Positions 1-9,800 of a stretch of 25,534 nt of DNA are shown here, one piece after another. This DNA is from Gyrodactylus bullatarudis. Its lineage: Eukaryota > Platyhelminthes > Monogenea > Gyrodactylidea > Gyrodactylidae. Position 1 is the first letter of the stretch, and each line of letters begins with the position of its first letter. Location of the stretch: contig SSNU01000191.1 of assembly GCA_012064415.1 (NCBI GenBank), positions 1 to 25,534 on the forward strand. Direction: 5' to 3'. The position numbers were made by a program, and so were the translations under genes. Below the pieces are notes generated by a model. The model did no database searches. It had not been told where the DNA came from and saw only the letters and a program-made list of their open reading frames with translations.

Positions 1-1
1 T

Positions 2-139
2 CTACTAATGAATTGTAACCCTACATCAGTGGATGTTGAAAGATGTTTCTCTCGCATGAAATACTATTCCACTAAGTTTAAGACATTTAAAGATGGAAAT
101 TTTAAAAAGTATTTCATGTTATATTCGAACAACAACTAA
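2..139 (+). CDS. hAT transposase, C-terminal dimerisation region (partial)
   Basis: An open frame of 45 codons enters from the left edge and ends at TAA 137-139. The peptide contains NPTSVDVERCFSRMKYYSTK and then a KDGNFKKYFMLYSNNN tail. The (P/A)TS..VER.FS pattern, followed about 20 residues later by a K/E..N.KKY.. stretch, is the hallmark of the hAT C-terminal dimerisation domain, which packs against the RNase-H core and ends the protein. The usual serine after VER is cysteine here, a tolerated variation. No stop interrupts the visible part. Because only the last 45 codons are present, whether the element is intact cannot be judged. Family assignment is from remembered motif, not a search. 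Confidence 0.75.
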   Translation, partial: LLMNCNPTSVDVERCFSRMKYYSTKFKTFKDGNFKKYFMLYSNNN

Positions 140-156
140 GTTAATGAATAAAAACT

Positions 157-280
157 ATTTTGCTATAAATATACTATTTTTCTCAAGATTTGCTAAAAAA
201 TTGCTAATTTTAAGCCCAATATTTGCTAAAAATTTGCTATTTTTCTAATAAAAATGCTAATCCACGAAAAAAAATTGCTT
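157..280 (+). repeat. subterminal TTGCTA repeats of the hAT end
   Basis: The motif TTGCTA, or a one-base variant (TTGCTT, ATGCTA), occurs about seven times in the same orientation in roughly 120 bases, near 160, 190, 201, 223, 234, 255 and 275. Clustered subterminal hexamers are typical transposase-binding arrays in hAT elements. Their position between the transposase stop and the element end fits that role. The binding function is inference. Confidence 0.5.
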
Positions 281-312
281 TTTATTTACCGCCCTACTCA
301 TCAGATATGAAC

Positions 313-355
313 CTAACCTTTGGTGCCGATGGACATATACAGATGTGGACATAAA
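313..355 (+). repeat. truncated left end of the TTAA-type MITE
   Basis: CTAACCTTTGGTGCCGA followed by TGGACATATAC is a slightly mutated version of the left terminus of the intact element at 13591 (TTAACCCTTTCGGTGCCGA, then TGAACATATAC). Similarity fades after about 40 bases and no matching right end is seen before the second copy at 446. It looks like a broken or nested copy. Confidence 0.5.
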
Positions 356-445
356 TATAGGCACCCCTACTCTTAAATCATATTTCATTCATTTTCTGCT
401 AACCAATATGAAGAATTGCTTTGAGTTTTTTAGAATTTCACAGAT

Positions 446-662
446 TTAACCTTTTCAGTGCAGATGGACATATATGTCCATTTTCCAATTTTTTTGAACC
501 TTCATAACTCTACCAGTTTGATTAGTTTCTGGATCAATTAGAGTTTAAATTGAAGCCCACAATGTGAACTTGCATTAGAAATATTTTAGGCCAAATAACT
601 TGGTATCTTCATAGCTAAATTTTTGTTATTAAAAATTGTGAAATAGCACCGAAAGGGTTTAA
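446..662 (+). mobile_element. degenerate piggyBac-like MITE, copy 1
   Basis: The stretch is nearly identical over about 180 bases to the intact element at 13591-13826, including the run TTGAAGCCCACAATGTGAAC and the later TATCTTCATAGCTAAATTTT. Its left terminus TTAACCTTTTCAGTGCAGA is mutated at several places. The right terminus GCACCGAAAGGG is followed by TTTAA instead of TTAA. It carries no coding capacity and would have to be moved by a piggyBac-type transposase supplied elsewhere. Orientation matches the copy at 13591. Confidence 0.75.
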
Positions 663-2659
663 TTATCTATTAAAAAAAACTCAGGGAAGTTACCTTAAAA
701 AAAGAAACCTAAGATAAACTATGAATAAGCCTTTTTATTAGTTGCTTAAGGGTGTCCTAGAAGACCAGCCTAAAAATTAAATTTTATATAAGTTATCTTT
801 AGTGGAAGTTCATTTGATTTCGTGCAAGGGTTAACACTAGAACCACATCAAAAAATCATGGCAAAAATACACCTGTCAGCCAATAATATCGCTCCATTAC
901 AACAACCAATGAGAACAGAATTAACGTGTAAACATTTTTATTTCATTCTTTTGGTTCTCAATAGGCTTTTCATTCGAAATTCTCAATTTTCATTAATTAA
1001 AAATCAATTGAGTTAAATATAAAATAAATTTATTCAAAATTATATACATCAAAAGTAGAATTTATAGAATCTTTAAAACGAGAAAGGGAAGAATGGATAA
1101 GTCGCCTCGTCATTTGTGAAACTGACTGTATTTTTAAAACATTTAGAATGTCCTTTTGAAAACCTATTTCGTGAAACAATTGCTCTAGATTATTACAGGT
1201 AAAAGCTCTGTAAAGTGACGAGAGTTGTTTGAATGTGCAAGTATACCTTAGTTATATACCATTTCTACCCCAAATCTCATGAATAATAGACCAATTTGTT
1301 TTTACTATTCTTGTATCTATTTTGTTTATCTAAATACATGAGAACGTTTCAATTGCATCCTAATGATACCTCCAAAAACATCTCCTGAATCAGGCCCCAG
1401 TAAGAACACAACAAGATTCAACTGGAATATCTTATAAATAGTTTAAATATTTTATTTAAATAGTTTTTCATATTTTGGATTTTAAATGTAAAAGACTAAG
1501 ACATTTTTAATGAAAATATAAATCAAGAGAATATTAAGAACGTTCAAAATTCGAAAATTTCCGAAATTTTGTTTATATGATACAAGAATCATTTAAAGAG
1601 TTGATTCAGACAGATATGGTGGAATGATTTAGAAATAGCTCAAAGATTATTTAAACAAAATTACAGGTGGTTTCATCAGTTTTACGAAATTTTATCCAAG
1701 TCTACTACGTTTTATGTAACCAAGATTTTAAGATAAAATAGATTTTTTTAATGTTGTGTATTTACTTTTAAGTAGCCGCATTATTTATTATTTACAATAG
1801 TGAATAAATACTCTTTCAGAGGCATTCGTGAAAATTTATAGTGGCTACGTCTCTTTCTCATTTCTGGCCCAAACATAAAAATGGTCATTAAGCATTTTAC
1901 ACCATAATCATGCGATAGAAGAATCACATTTCATACAAATAAAAATATTAAAAAGACAAATTTTTGACCACACTCTACTCAAAAATAATAATTGTATGTG
2001 ATAACCATTTTTTCGAAATTGCAATACTCATAAATTTTTAAGGAATAACTCTATCGATAGATGCTACATTTTACGTATGTAACATAAAACAATTTTCTGA
2101 GCATTTTCATAAGCAAATAAAGTACTAAAATTTTTGCTTGTATATTTATTTACAAGTATTTTTAATTTGAGCTCATTGGGTAGTATTTGAAGTAGGTGGT
2201 TGAGCAGTTAATCTCAAATCAATTCAGAGTTCTATATATTACCCGATACAACACCTCTGGCAAAAGAGTGGACGATTGTATTGTGTACTCAGCTAGACAG
2301 CTTAGAAGAAGACGAGCAGTTCTCCATGTGAAGCCCTGCAATTTCTATTTTCACATTAAGGATATTCAGAATTACTGAAAAAAGATACAATCAGTCAGAA
2401 TTAACTAAATTACTTAAAGCTAGTTGATACTATCTACTCAATATATTTCTAGGATTGATCTGGGAGACAAGTATGCTTTGAGATTCGAATTTGGATACAG
2501 AAGTAAATAACAGCCCCTAGAAATATTGTAGCTGAATAAATTTCCTTTCTAATGATAGGTTTTTAACAAAGTATTTCAAGTTCATTTCCAAGGGTCCAAG
2601 GGTATCAAATAGCTAACCAGGCCATTTGGCTAATTTTGATTTCTTCCATTCCATGAAAA

Positions 2660-2850
2660 TCAAGGAAATTTCGATAATTCAAAATTCCTCATAGATGATA
2701 GATCTGTCGAAAATTTAATGGCGATATTCGGCTCTCTAATTTAATTCCCATACTGAAAGTTTTTTTTGTGCCACTCTGTCACTTTCGAATGAATGAAAAA
2801 TTTTAGCTCAAAGTTTGAAAAAGGACAATTTGAAAATTTTGTAAAAATTC
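2660..2850 (+). repeat. diverged copy of the 20.6-21.5 kb repeat family
   Basis: AAATTTCGATAATTCAAAAT at about 2669 begins a stretch that follows, in the same order and orientation, the right arm of the intron repeat from about 21184. The shared landmarks are the CGATAATTCAAAAT block, a TGGCGATATTCGGCT block matching GACGGTGCTATTCAGCT, and TTTTAGCTCAAAGTTTGAAAAA matching TTTTCAGCTCAAAGTTTGAAAAA. Identity is clearly lower than between the intron arms, so this is an older copy. Confidence 0.5.
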
Positions 2851-3329
2851 AAAGATAAAACTTCAACTTTAAATAACTGTCAAGCAGAAATGATCTTCAA
2901 ATCCTAGGAAAATCATTTCATAAGCTTAAAAACTTACGGAAAAGTTCCTAAATTCTGAACCTTTCTCATTCTTTGAATTTTTGGGTTCCTATTTGGTTTT
3001 TTTCATGTTCTTATCAAATAATAAGATCCGATAGCAATAACAAAAGCTTGTCCTATGTTGGGAAATGTAGAGTGTTAAATCTCAGTATCCGTAGTGCAAA
3101 GAAGGCTGCTTCTGAAATTGGCAAAAGAGGTAGAAAACGTAAAAGTCTAGGTGGGTGACCAACAATGGCCTGATGTACGTTAGAAGGAAACAATGATCAT
3201 GGATACTCACAGCCAACCCAAACCCCTTTTTCCCCTTGATGCTGTCGAATGATCGAACCAATCAGAGGATTGCAGTCGGTATAATAGTCTGATGAGAACC
3301 GGTGAAATATGAGCTTTATTTTCTAATTC

Positions 3330-3354
3330 TTTCTTATGAATCTTTCATAAGAAA
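3330..3354. repeat. perfect 11-bp inverted repeat with 3-nt loop
   Basis: TTTCTTATGAA at 3330-3340 and TTCATAAGAAA at 3344-3354 are exact reverse complements separated by TCT. No gene is nearby, so no function is proposed. It may be a relic of a transposon end. Confidence 0.5.
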
Positions 3355-4580
3355 AATGAAAAGGATTCTGACCAGTGTGATTTTGATAGATTGAGAATTT
3401 CAGAAATCTATGTCCGATTCCGCAAGAGATTCTAAGATTAAAGGGATAGCAACAAAAAATAGATGAATATGAATTTGAATTTCTTACACATTTTTTTATT
3501 TTATATTCAACATTTTCTTATTGAAAAATGGTAGAAACAACTGCATTCAATTTAACTGATTCTGTACATGGATTTAAGGTCATAGGCATCCAACAGGATA
3601 TTTCAAGTTTTTTCCAACGTAACCCTGAAGTAGGGTTCTTTTCTATCTTACCAGATAACCAATTGTGTAAAATATCTCAAATTGTGTTTAAACTTTTGAA
3701 AAAATTATTTCCAAAGTAGCGACATTAGAGAACCGCTCTTCATCTAAAGATGTTTAGCCGAATACACAACTATTTTCAGAATTTAAAGCTAAGTTTGTAA
3801 ATGTATTTAGAAATACTCTAACATTTCTGGAAGAGAAGATAGTTATTTTGCATGTATATATAAGATGGCTTTGGGGGTACTGTACCTACCTTATTCTAGA
3901 ATATTATTAATTCACCACATGTTCAAGTATTGGCCCTCTCGAATTTTTTGAGGATTTCTACCTTTGATCTCAGATAGTTCTGAGAATAGACTTTAACATA
4001 TTTAGAATCCTCTGTATTTGCTTAATACTGAAATCTTTCGAGAATCGTAATGTTGATAGTTTTAAAAATTGCGTTGTACTCTAAGCGACATAATAGAGCC
4101 GAAGTTTCATTTCTAGGCGTTCAATAGCAAGAGGATGATCTGACTACTTACTAGTGAACTTTTTTATTCTGAGGATTTTTAGGTTCCTGTTTGATTTTTC
4201 ATATTTTTATTACGTTCAAACAGAAAGTAAGACCTTGTGTGGAAAAATATTCTGATAAAATTTCCCGCTCTATTGAAGTCAATGTAAAATTGTTACGTCT
4301 ATTACTTCACAAGAAAATATAAGATTTAGATACTATCATATCTAAATAGTACGAAGTTTTTCTGCAAATATCTTTGATGAAATTTACTTAAATCTTTTAG
4401 ATTTCTCTACTGAGACTTCTACCATAAATTAGTTGTACCAGATTCTATAATTTTTCTTCAATTTATGGAAGTTATACCATGAAAAGCCAAATAGTGTATT
4501 GCAAGTAGTTGAAGAGAAAAAATTTTCCATTCTGTGTTATGAGAAATGTATAGCCTATCAGATTTCGTTTGCTGATGTTT

Positions 4581-4612
4581 TATGCATGTATATTTCGAAT
4601 ATACCATGCATA
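4581..4612. repeat. near-perfect 32-bp palindrome
   Basis: The 32 bases from TATGCATG to CATGCATA read almost identically on both strands around a central TTCGAA, broken only by small off-centre asymmetries. It contains two ATGCAT cores. It stands alone in gene-free sequence and no function is proposed. Confidence 0.5.
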
Positions 4613-4939
4613 TACGGATAAATTTGCGTAAATTCCAAGAATTTAATGTTCACTGAGTTTTGGAACCGGCTGTATCATGTTTTGTATATCATTAGTATCA
4701 TTACAAGAGACTAAATTAGACTCTTACCCAGGCTGAAAATTGGAGATTTGAAAAACCAGTCAGAGGAATGTATTGTTATATTTCTCACGATATATTAATT
4801 TTCAATTCCTCGTTCTCGTTAATCATCTTGAGAGGTGTTTGGAAATTCAGCAAATTTTATGAGTACATAGAAAAATGAACTTTGAATTAGCCATTGAAAA
4901 TTTTCAAATAAAAATGATATTATCTCTTAAAGATCTAAA

Positions 4940-5060
4940 GCTAATTGATATGAAGTTGGGAATATTTTAAAAAATTCGAATACATGTTGAAGAGTTTTTG
5001 GATTGCTACTCATGTTGACCACTCTTACGAAATTTGAAGATTGACCATATTTTTCATTAA
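4940..5060 (+). repeat. diverged copy of the 20.6 kb repeat left arm
   Basis: TTGATATGAAGTTGGGAAT at about 4945 matches TTGATATGAAATTGGGAAT at about 20577. The following sequence keeps the same order of landmarks: a GAATTCGAAT-like block, GATTGCTACTCATGTTGACC against GCAATCCTACTCATTTTGCC, and ATTTGAAGA. Same orientation as the left arm, with moderate divergence. Confidence 0.45.
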
Positions 5061-6291
5061 AAAAATTTTTATCAGATTTTTTTTCTTCTAATTAACATGA
5101 AGATGAGAATTTACTATTTTTACAAAAAACTCGATATTTTTCTCCAGATTCACAGAAAAAAATAATTTTTTGAATTCCGAAAAAATTTCAATCTGACCAC
5201 TGCGGTAACTAGGCATATCAAACAGGAGAAACATGCTGCTTCAGTTTAGAATTTTTCCATTTTGTACAAAAACCCTGGAGATGACAGCATAGATGTATGG
5301 GTCAAAGAGAAATTCTTTATTAATCTATACAAACCTAATCTATGTGTTCAGAAAAACTATTCCTATAATCTTCAACTACCTTGGCCTATGTGAGCTTTTT
5401 CACTTTTCTCTCCACTGTTGCTATTTAATGGAGAGTTTGTTCTGATATACAAGATCTCGATTAAAAATGAAAATTTTTGAACATGCGCCAAGATTTTTTC
5501 AATGAATTTCACTACAAGAAAGGACAAAATTAAGATTTTTGAATAATTTTTGCAACATTTTGAATAAAAATAGGGCTTATAGTAAAAATTGAGTCTTTAC
5601 AAAAATGCCTTCAAAGGGATTTTCCCAATGTAATTTCAAATACCACCCCCTCCTCCACCAAGAGGTGTAGCTTGGTAGAGAATGCGGAATGAAATCGAAT
5701 CATTTGCGTACTACTCTACTTTCTAAGTACACCCCTCTATGGGTAGAACAGACAGACACTTGGTATTTTTTTATTTTTATACCAAAAATAAAATACATGC
5801 ATGGTCTTCGTTTACACACAGTGAAAAGGAGAACAAAATTTAACTGAGAGTCTAAAAAGCAGCAGCAGCAACTTTATTTTTCTCTCTTCATTTCTAATAC
5901 TAATAAAGTAAGAGAGAATTGCTTGTTAGACTACATTTATAGATTTTCGTTTGGATGATTTTTTTTTCTTTTTACATGATGACTCATAACCCACTTTTCT
6001 CTCGCTATATGTAGTCTTCTCCACCTCATATGTACTATTTACTACTAATATGCTGTATTTGTGTATTTGTCTTTGGTACTGTCTACAAGAGAGAGATATA
6101 AAATATAATTTTATGCCTCTATCGCTTTTCAATGAAATACTACTATTATATTCATTCAAGAAAAAATAATTTAATGCGCACGCATACATACAAAAGAACG
6201 GATATGTGTGTGTAACAAATCTTGTCCAATTTTAATTGTGCACTCTACAGAGAGCAGAGTAATATAACATTGGTGGGGTGGTTTATTATTG

Positions 6292-6330
6292 GAGAGGAGG
6301 GGAGGAGGAGAGAGGTGTTCCCCTCCTCTC
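6292..6330. repeat. purine-rich inverted repeat, 11-bp stem
   Basis: GAGAGGAGGGG (6292-6302) is the exact reverse complement of CCCCTCCTCTC (6320-6330), and the intervening bases continue the GGAGGAGGAGAGAG purine run. The tract contains GAGAG motifs recognised by GAGA-type factors in insects. It lies about 520 bases before the bZIP start codon. Confidence 0.45.
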
Positions 6331-6810
6331 GATTTTTCTGTACCCTCAGAGAAGACAGCACTAGTAGTACAATCTCTAGACGTCAGTATTATTATTATTA
6401 GACTAGACAATCAATATATGTATTATATACGTATTATGTACGTGTACAACATATGTACCCCCTCACTCACTCTCTTTTTCAAAAAAGTAGTTTATTCTAC
6501 AATCAATGAAAATGACTCATTCATTTCATTGAAAATATGAATTACTAGAACTTTACTCTGATTGGTCCATGATCAAAAAATATATTCTCGTGTGTGTACT
6601 ATATTTGTATTATTATGTATGTACATTTCTTCTTGGAGAGTAAAATAGAAAAAAATATTGAAAATTTATCAAGTCTGTGAGGAAAGAGGTTGCAATTCTC
6701 AGGAGTGACGAAAAAGTAACATCACCAGAGAGTCCCAGAGTCGAGGCAGTACACTTAAATGAGGATTTATCATTAGAAATTTGACTTTACAAAAAATTAT
6801 CATTATTATT

Positions 6811-6831
6811 ATGGATTATTATTATTATTAA
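6811..6831 (+). promoter_or_regulatory. tiny upstream ORF before the bZIP start
   Basis: ATG at 6811 opens six codons (Met-Asp and four Tyr) and stops at TAA 6829-6831, 20 bases before the main ATG. It is built from an ATT trinucleotide run whose length could vary. If the leader includes it, ribosomes would meet this short frame first, a common way of damping translation of transcription factor mRNAs. Whether it is in the mRNA is unknown. Confidence 0.3.
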
Positions 6832-6851
6832 AGGTGAGAGAGAAACTATTG

Positions 6852-9800
6852 ATGTTGAAGAATAACATGATTTCCAATGATGACCATCAGAATTCAATTG
6901 GTGGACCAAACCTTGGCAATTCCATGTCTTATAGTAACACAAATAATCCTAGGAATATCTCCTCCTCTGGGTCTTATATGAACTCGAGTAATTTGAATTT
7001 CTCAGCCAAACTCCTGAGCAACAACAATGGCCAGAATAATAACATCCTCTACAATCCAATGAATGGATTATTTCCTTTTGGCAATAATAACTCTGGGAGT
7101 AATGCCAGCAGTACGAATGGACGCTTCATGGATGACTCGAATAACCTCATCAATGACTTTAATAATAACAGTATTGGTGGGCCGCCGAGGAAAGAATTCA
7201 ATCCGTTTCAGCCAATTAACTCACAAGATGTCAATAACAATAATAACAGCAATGGTAGGAATTATCTCTTTGGTACCACCACTCCATTCCCCACCAGTAA
7301 GACGTCTATTTAATTATTCCAAATATTCAATAATTTTCCTTATTTGTCCCTTGTAGGTTATATGGACCAGAACACAACATCTCAAGCCCAGCAGAATTGG
7401 CCAATCATGAAGACCCATAATGAAGGCTACTCAAATGGTACTAACAACAACAGTTCTGATAGTCTCAACACAAATCCCTTCTCATCAACATCAGCCAATA
7501 ACGCCAATAATGGCAATAATAACAACAATGGTAATTACCAAAATGTCTTTGACAATCCCTTTATGACAGATCACTTCACAAGCAATCCTACAAATGGTCG
7601 GAATAACAACTTGTTATTATTGAACTCCCAATGTCCCCCAACTAATGGATCGGTTATCTCATCAGACAATGAGGATATGATGAGTAGGTCATCTCAAAAC
7701 TCAAAGGTGCCCAAAAAGTCGTCGAGTCTAGAGAGGAAGCAGGCCCCAACAATAGCAACAGGTCGTAGGAACCTAAAGAATGAAACAGTTAGTTGGAAAC
7801 TTGAATCCTATCTAAAATTATTATGAACCCATATATCTACATTAAGGTACAGATACCGTCTTAATATTCATTTCATAGTTTTTTTATCTCTCAAGTGCCT
7901 TTTTTCCGACTTGGTTCCCATAACCCATTCACCCACACACACGCATCTTTCTCTCTCTACGTATGATGCTTAGTACGTACATCTCTCTATCTCAGCTTGT
8001 ACTTGTTCCTCACAAGTAGTATTGGATTAATATACATATTGATATCTCTCTTTTAGGAACCCATCTACTACTCACAAATGAAGTATGTATAGTGCAGAAG
8101 ATAGAAGAAGAAGATAGCAATACTATACTTTAAGCTAATTGTATCTTCATTTCTGTGTGTGTGTGTGTGTATGTCTTACTCTCACTCTCTTTATGAGTCA
8201 TTCTCCTTTCCTTCTACATTTTGCTTGGAGATTGAAGATTGCTTCACAGAAATAAAATAAGTACACTCTTGTAGAACTGAATATTCAAGCAGAGAGATAC
8301 AGTGTGTACTATATACTGGATGAGAAAAATAGGAAGGGGGGAAGGAGTTTTATTTAGTCTTCTTCTCTTTTTGAACTGCAGACTTCTTTTTTTATAGTCT
8401 ATATTTTTATTTTTAACCGGTCTGTTTCCTGCCATTCGATTATTATAAAATTCTATTATGCATACATATTGGAGGTACAAAAAGGGTCTACTGAACATAC
8501 TGACTTGTTTACCATCTCAAATTAACATGCATAATCAATAAAAATAGTGACCCTTTTTAAATGGAAATTTAATTCATAAAAGTTAAACTCCCTCTACTCA
8601 TGAGTAGGTCCATGCATTTTAAAGTTTATTCACAAATGTATGAGGTAGTTAAGTTAGACTATAGTGATGAAAATATTTCAAGGTTGAACCGGATGAGGCA
8701 GAGAGACGAATGAAAAGACGGGAAAGAAACAGACGAAGTGCTCAAAAATGTCGAGAACGCAAAGTCCAACGCACGCAGGAGCTTCAAGCTCAAGTGGAAG
8801 CGTTGAAAATTGAAGCGAATAATCTCCTTAGAGAGTTGGACTCTTGGCGAATGCAGGCAAAACACTGTGTTGAATTACTGCGACAGCATTGTCCACATGT
8901 GGCAATTCCCTCGATGTATTTCGCTTGTCTTGCAGAAGATGAACGACTTTCGCGTGCCTCACAAGTAATTTGTAATACCAATAATCAATTAAATCAGGTA
9001 AGCTAACTTGATCATCCTAAAAGAATATATTTTTGTATAGCTACTTAAAAGTAACAAGACTATATAATAATGTTTTTCTTATTGCAGAATATCCAATGTG
9101 AAAATACAGATAGAACAACAGAGACACTACCCAGTACTGGAACTTTTTCAACAAATTCTGGCATACTAGATGAACAGATCCAATTAGATTATAATGTATC
9201 CGAGGGTATTAGTGCTAGCACTCATTCCATTCAAAGTTGCACTCCAAACAGCAATGGCAGTGTCGAACATTCGTCAAGTGTAAGCCATCTTTCTTTATCT
9301 TTTTCAATTAAATTTTTACTTAATGAAATAGAATATGATGGTTTTTTATGAATTCTCAACTTTCTTAGTTGAAACCTGGTCATTTCTTTTTTTAAAAGAA
9401 GTAAATACTTACAAGTACATACATGAAAAAAATAATTCGGAATAAAATGTATTTAATTGCTTTTTGCTTTAAAAGTTACTGAAATCCAAACGATTTAAAA
9501 TCATATAAATTTGAACTGTTAAGTTATCATCTAAGTATGGTTTAAAACAAAAATAAGCTTAATAATGAGTAATTATTTTGATGACAGTGAATATTCTGAT
9601 CCATCTGGCTTCTAAGATTTCAATGGCTTAACTATACTATCCCCCTTTTGGCATCAGCTTAGAATCAATAATTTACAAAATAAATTTTCAATACACTCTT
9701 TTGTCACCCAACTTTATTGCTGGTTGAAATCAACAATAGGACTACTAACCAGCTTTGGTAAAAATACATAATCCTGTCCATCTACCCAACTAACCCTCTT

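Larger units (their letters stand above)
1..297 (+). mobile_element. hAT-family DNA transposon, 3' end only
   Basis: The segment holds the last codons of a hAT transposase (2-139) followed by an AT-rich tail that stops near 291-297 at ACCGCCCTA. Read from the right, the end begins TAGGGCGGTAAATAAA, the kind of short terminal sequence hAT elements carry. The 5' half lies outside the window, so neither the other terminal repeat nor the 8-bp target duplication expected of hAT elements can be checked. The exact right boundary is therefore inferred. Confidence 0.6.
663..5700. other. gene-free AT-rich stretch with old repeat debris
   Basis: I find no convincing gene in these 5 kb. The open frames of about 60 codons (2196-2378, 2973-3158, 3528-3719) lack family motifs, and two of the three lack an ATG at the frame start. 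Parts are recognisably related to repeats elsewhere in the window: 2660-2850 and 4940-5060 resemble the arms of the inverted repeat at 20576-21529, and ATTAGAGAACCGCTC at 3724-3738 recurs exactly at 20269-20283. The rest looks like decayed intergenic sequence, though distant 5' exons or enhancers of the bZIP gene cannot be excluded. Confidence 0.5.
5700..6851 (+). promoter_or_regulatory. presumed promoter and 5' leader of the bZIP gene
   Basis: This 1.1 kb ahead of the bZIP start changes character from the preceding DNA. It has purine/pyrimidine-rich GAGA/CTCT tracts (6291-6330), an inverted CCAAT box (GATTGGTCC at about 6560), GTGTGTGT and GTACGT-type alternating runs, and trinucleotide ATT repeats just before the start. 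A TGACG half-CRE lies near 6706, the sort of site bZIP factors bind, so autoregulation is possible but speculative. No single clear TATA box or transcription start can be chosen, and 5' UTR introns cannot be excluded. The open frames seen here on both strands are low-complexity by-products. Confidence 0.35.

Noticed and set aside
2196..2378. 60-codon plus-strand frame containing a RRRR run
   Set aside because: It has no ATG at its start, no family motif, and lies in decayed sequence; it could be a relic of a mobile element but nothing supports a live gene.
2973..3158. 61-codon frame ending in KRGRKRKSLGG
   Set aside because: The basic tail looks nuclear-signal-like and a GTGGGT follows it, but no acceptor, partner exons or family similarity could be found.
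3528..3719. 63-codon frame with a true ATG
   Set aside because: Protein-like composition but no recognisable motif, poly(A) signal or promoter; it lies next to repeat-derived sequence, so chance or a relic is likelier.
5926..6540. Overlapping frames on both strands upstream of the bZIP gene
   Set aside because: They arise from low-complexity CTCT/GAGA and ATT tracts and contradict each other; the region is better read as regulatory.
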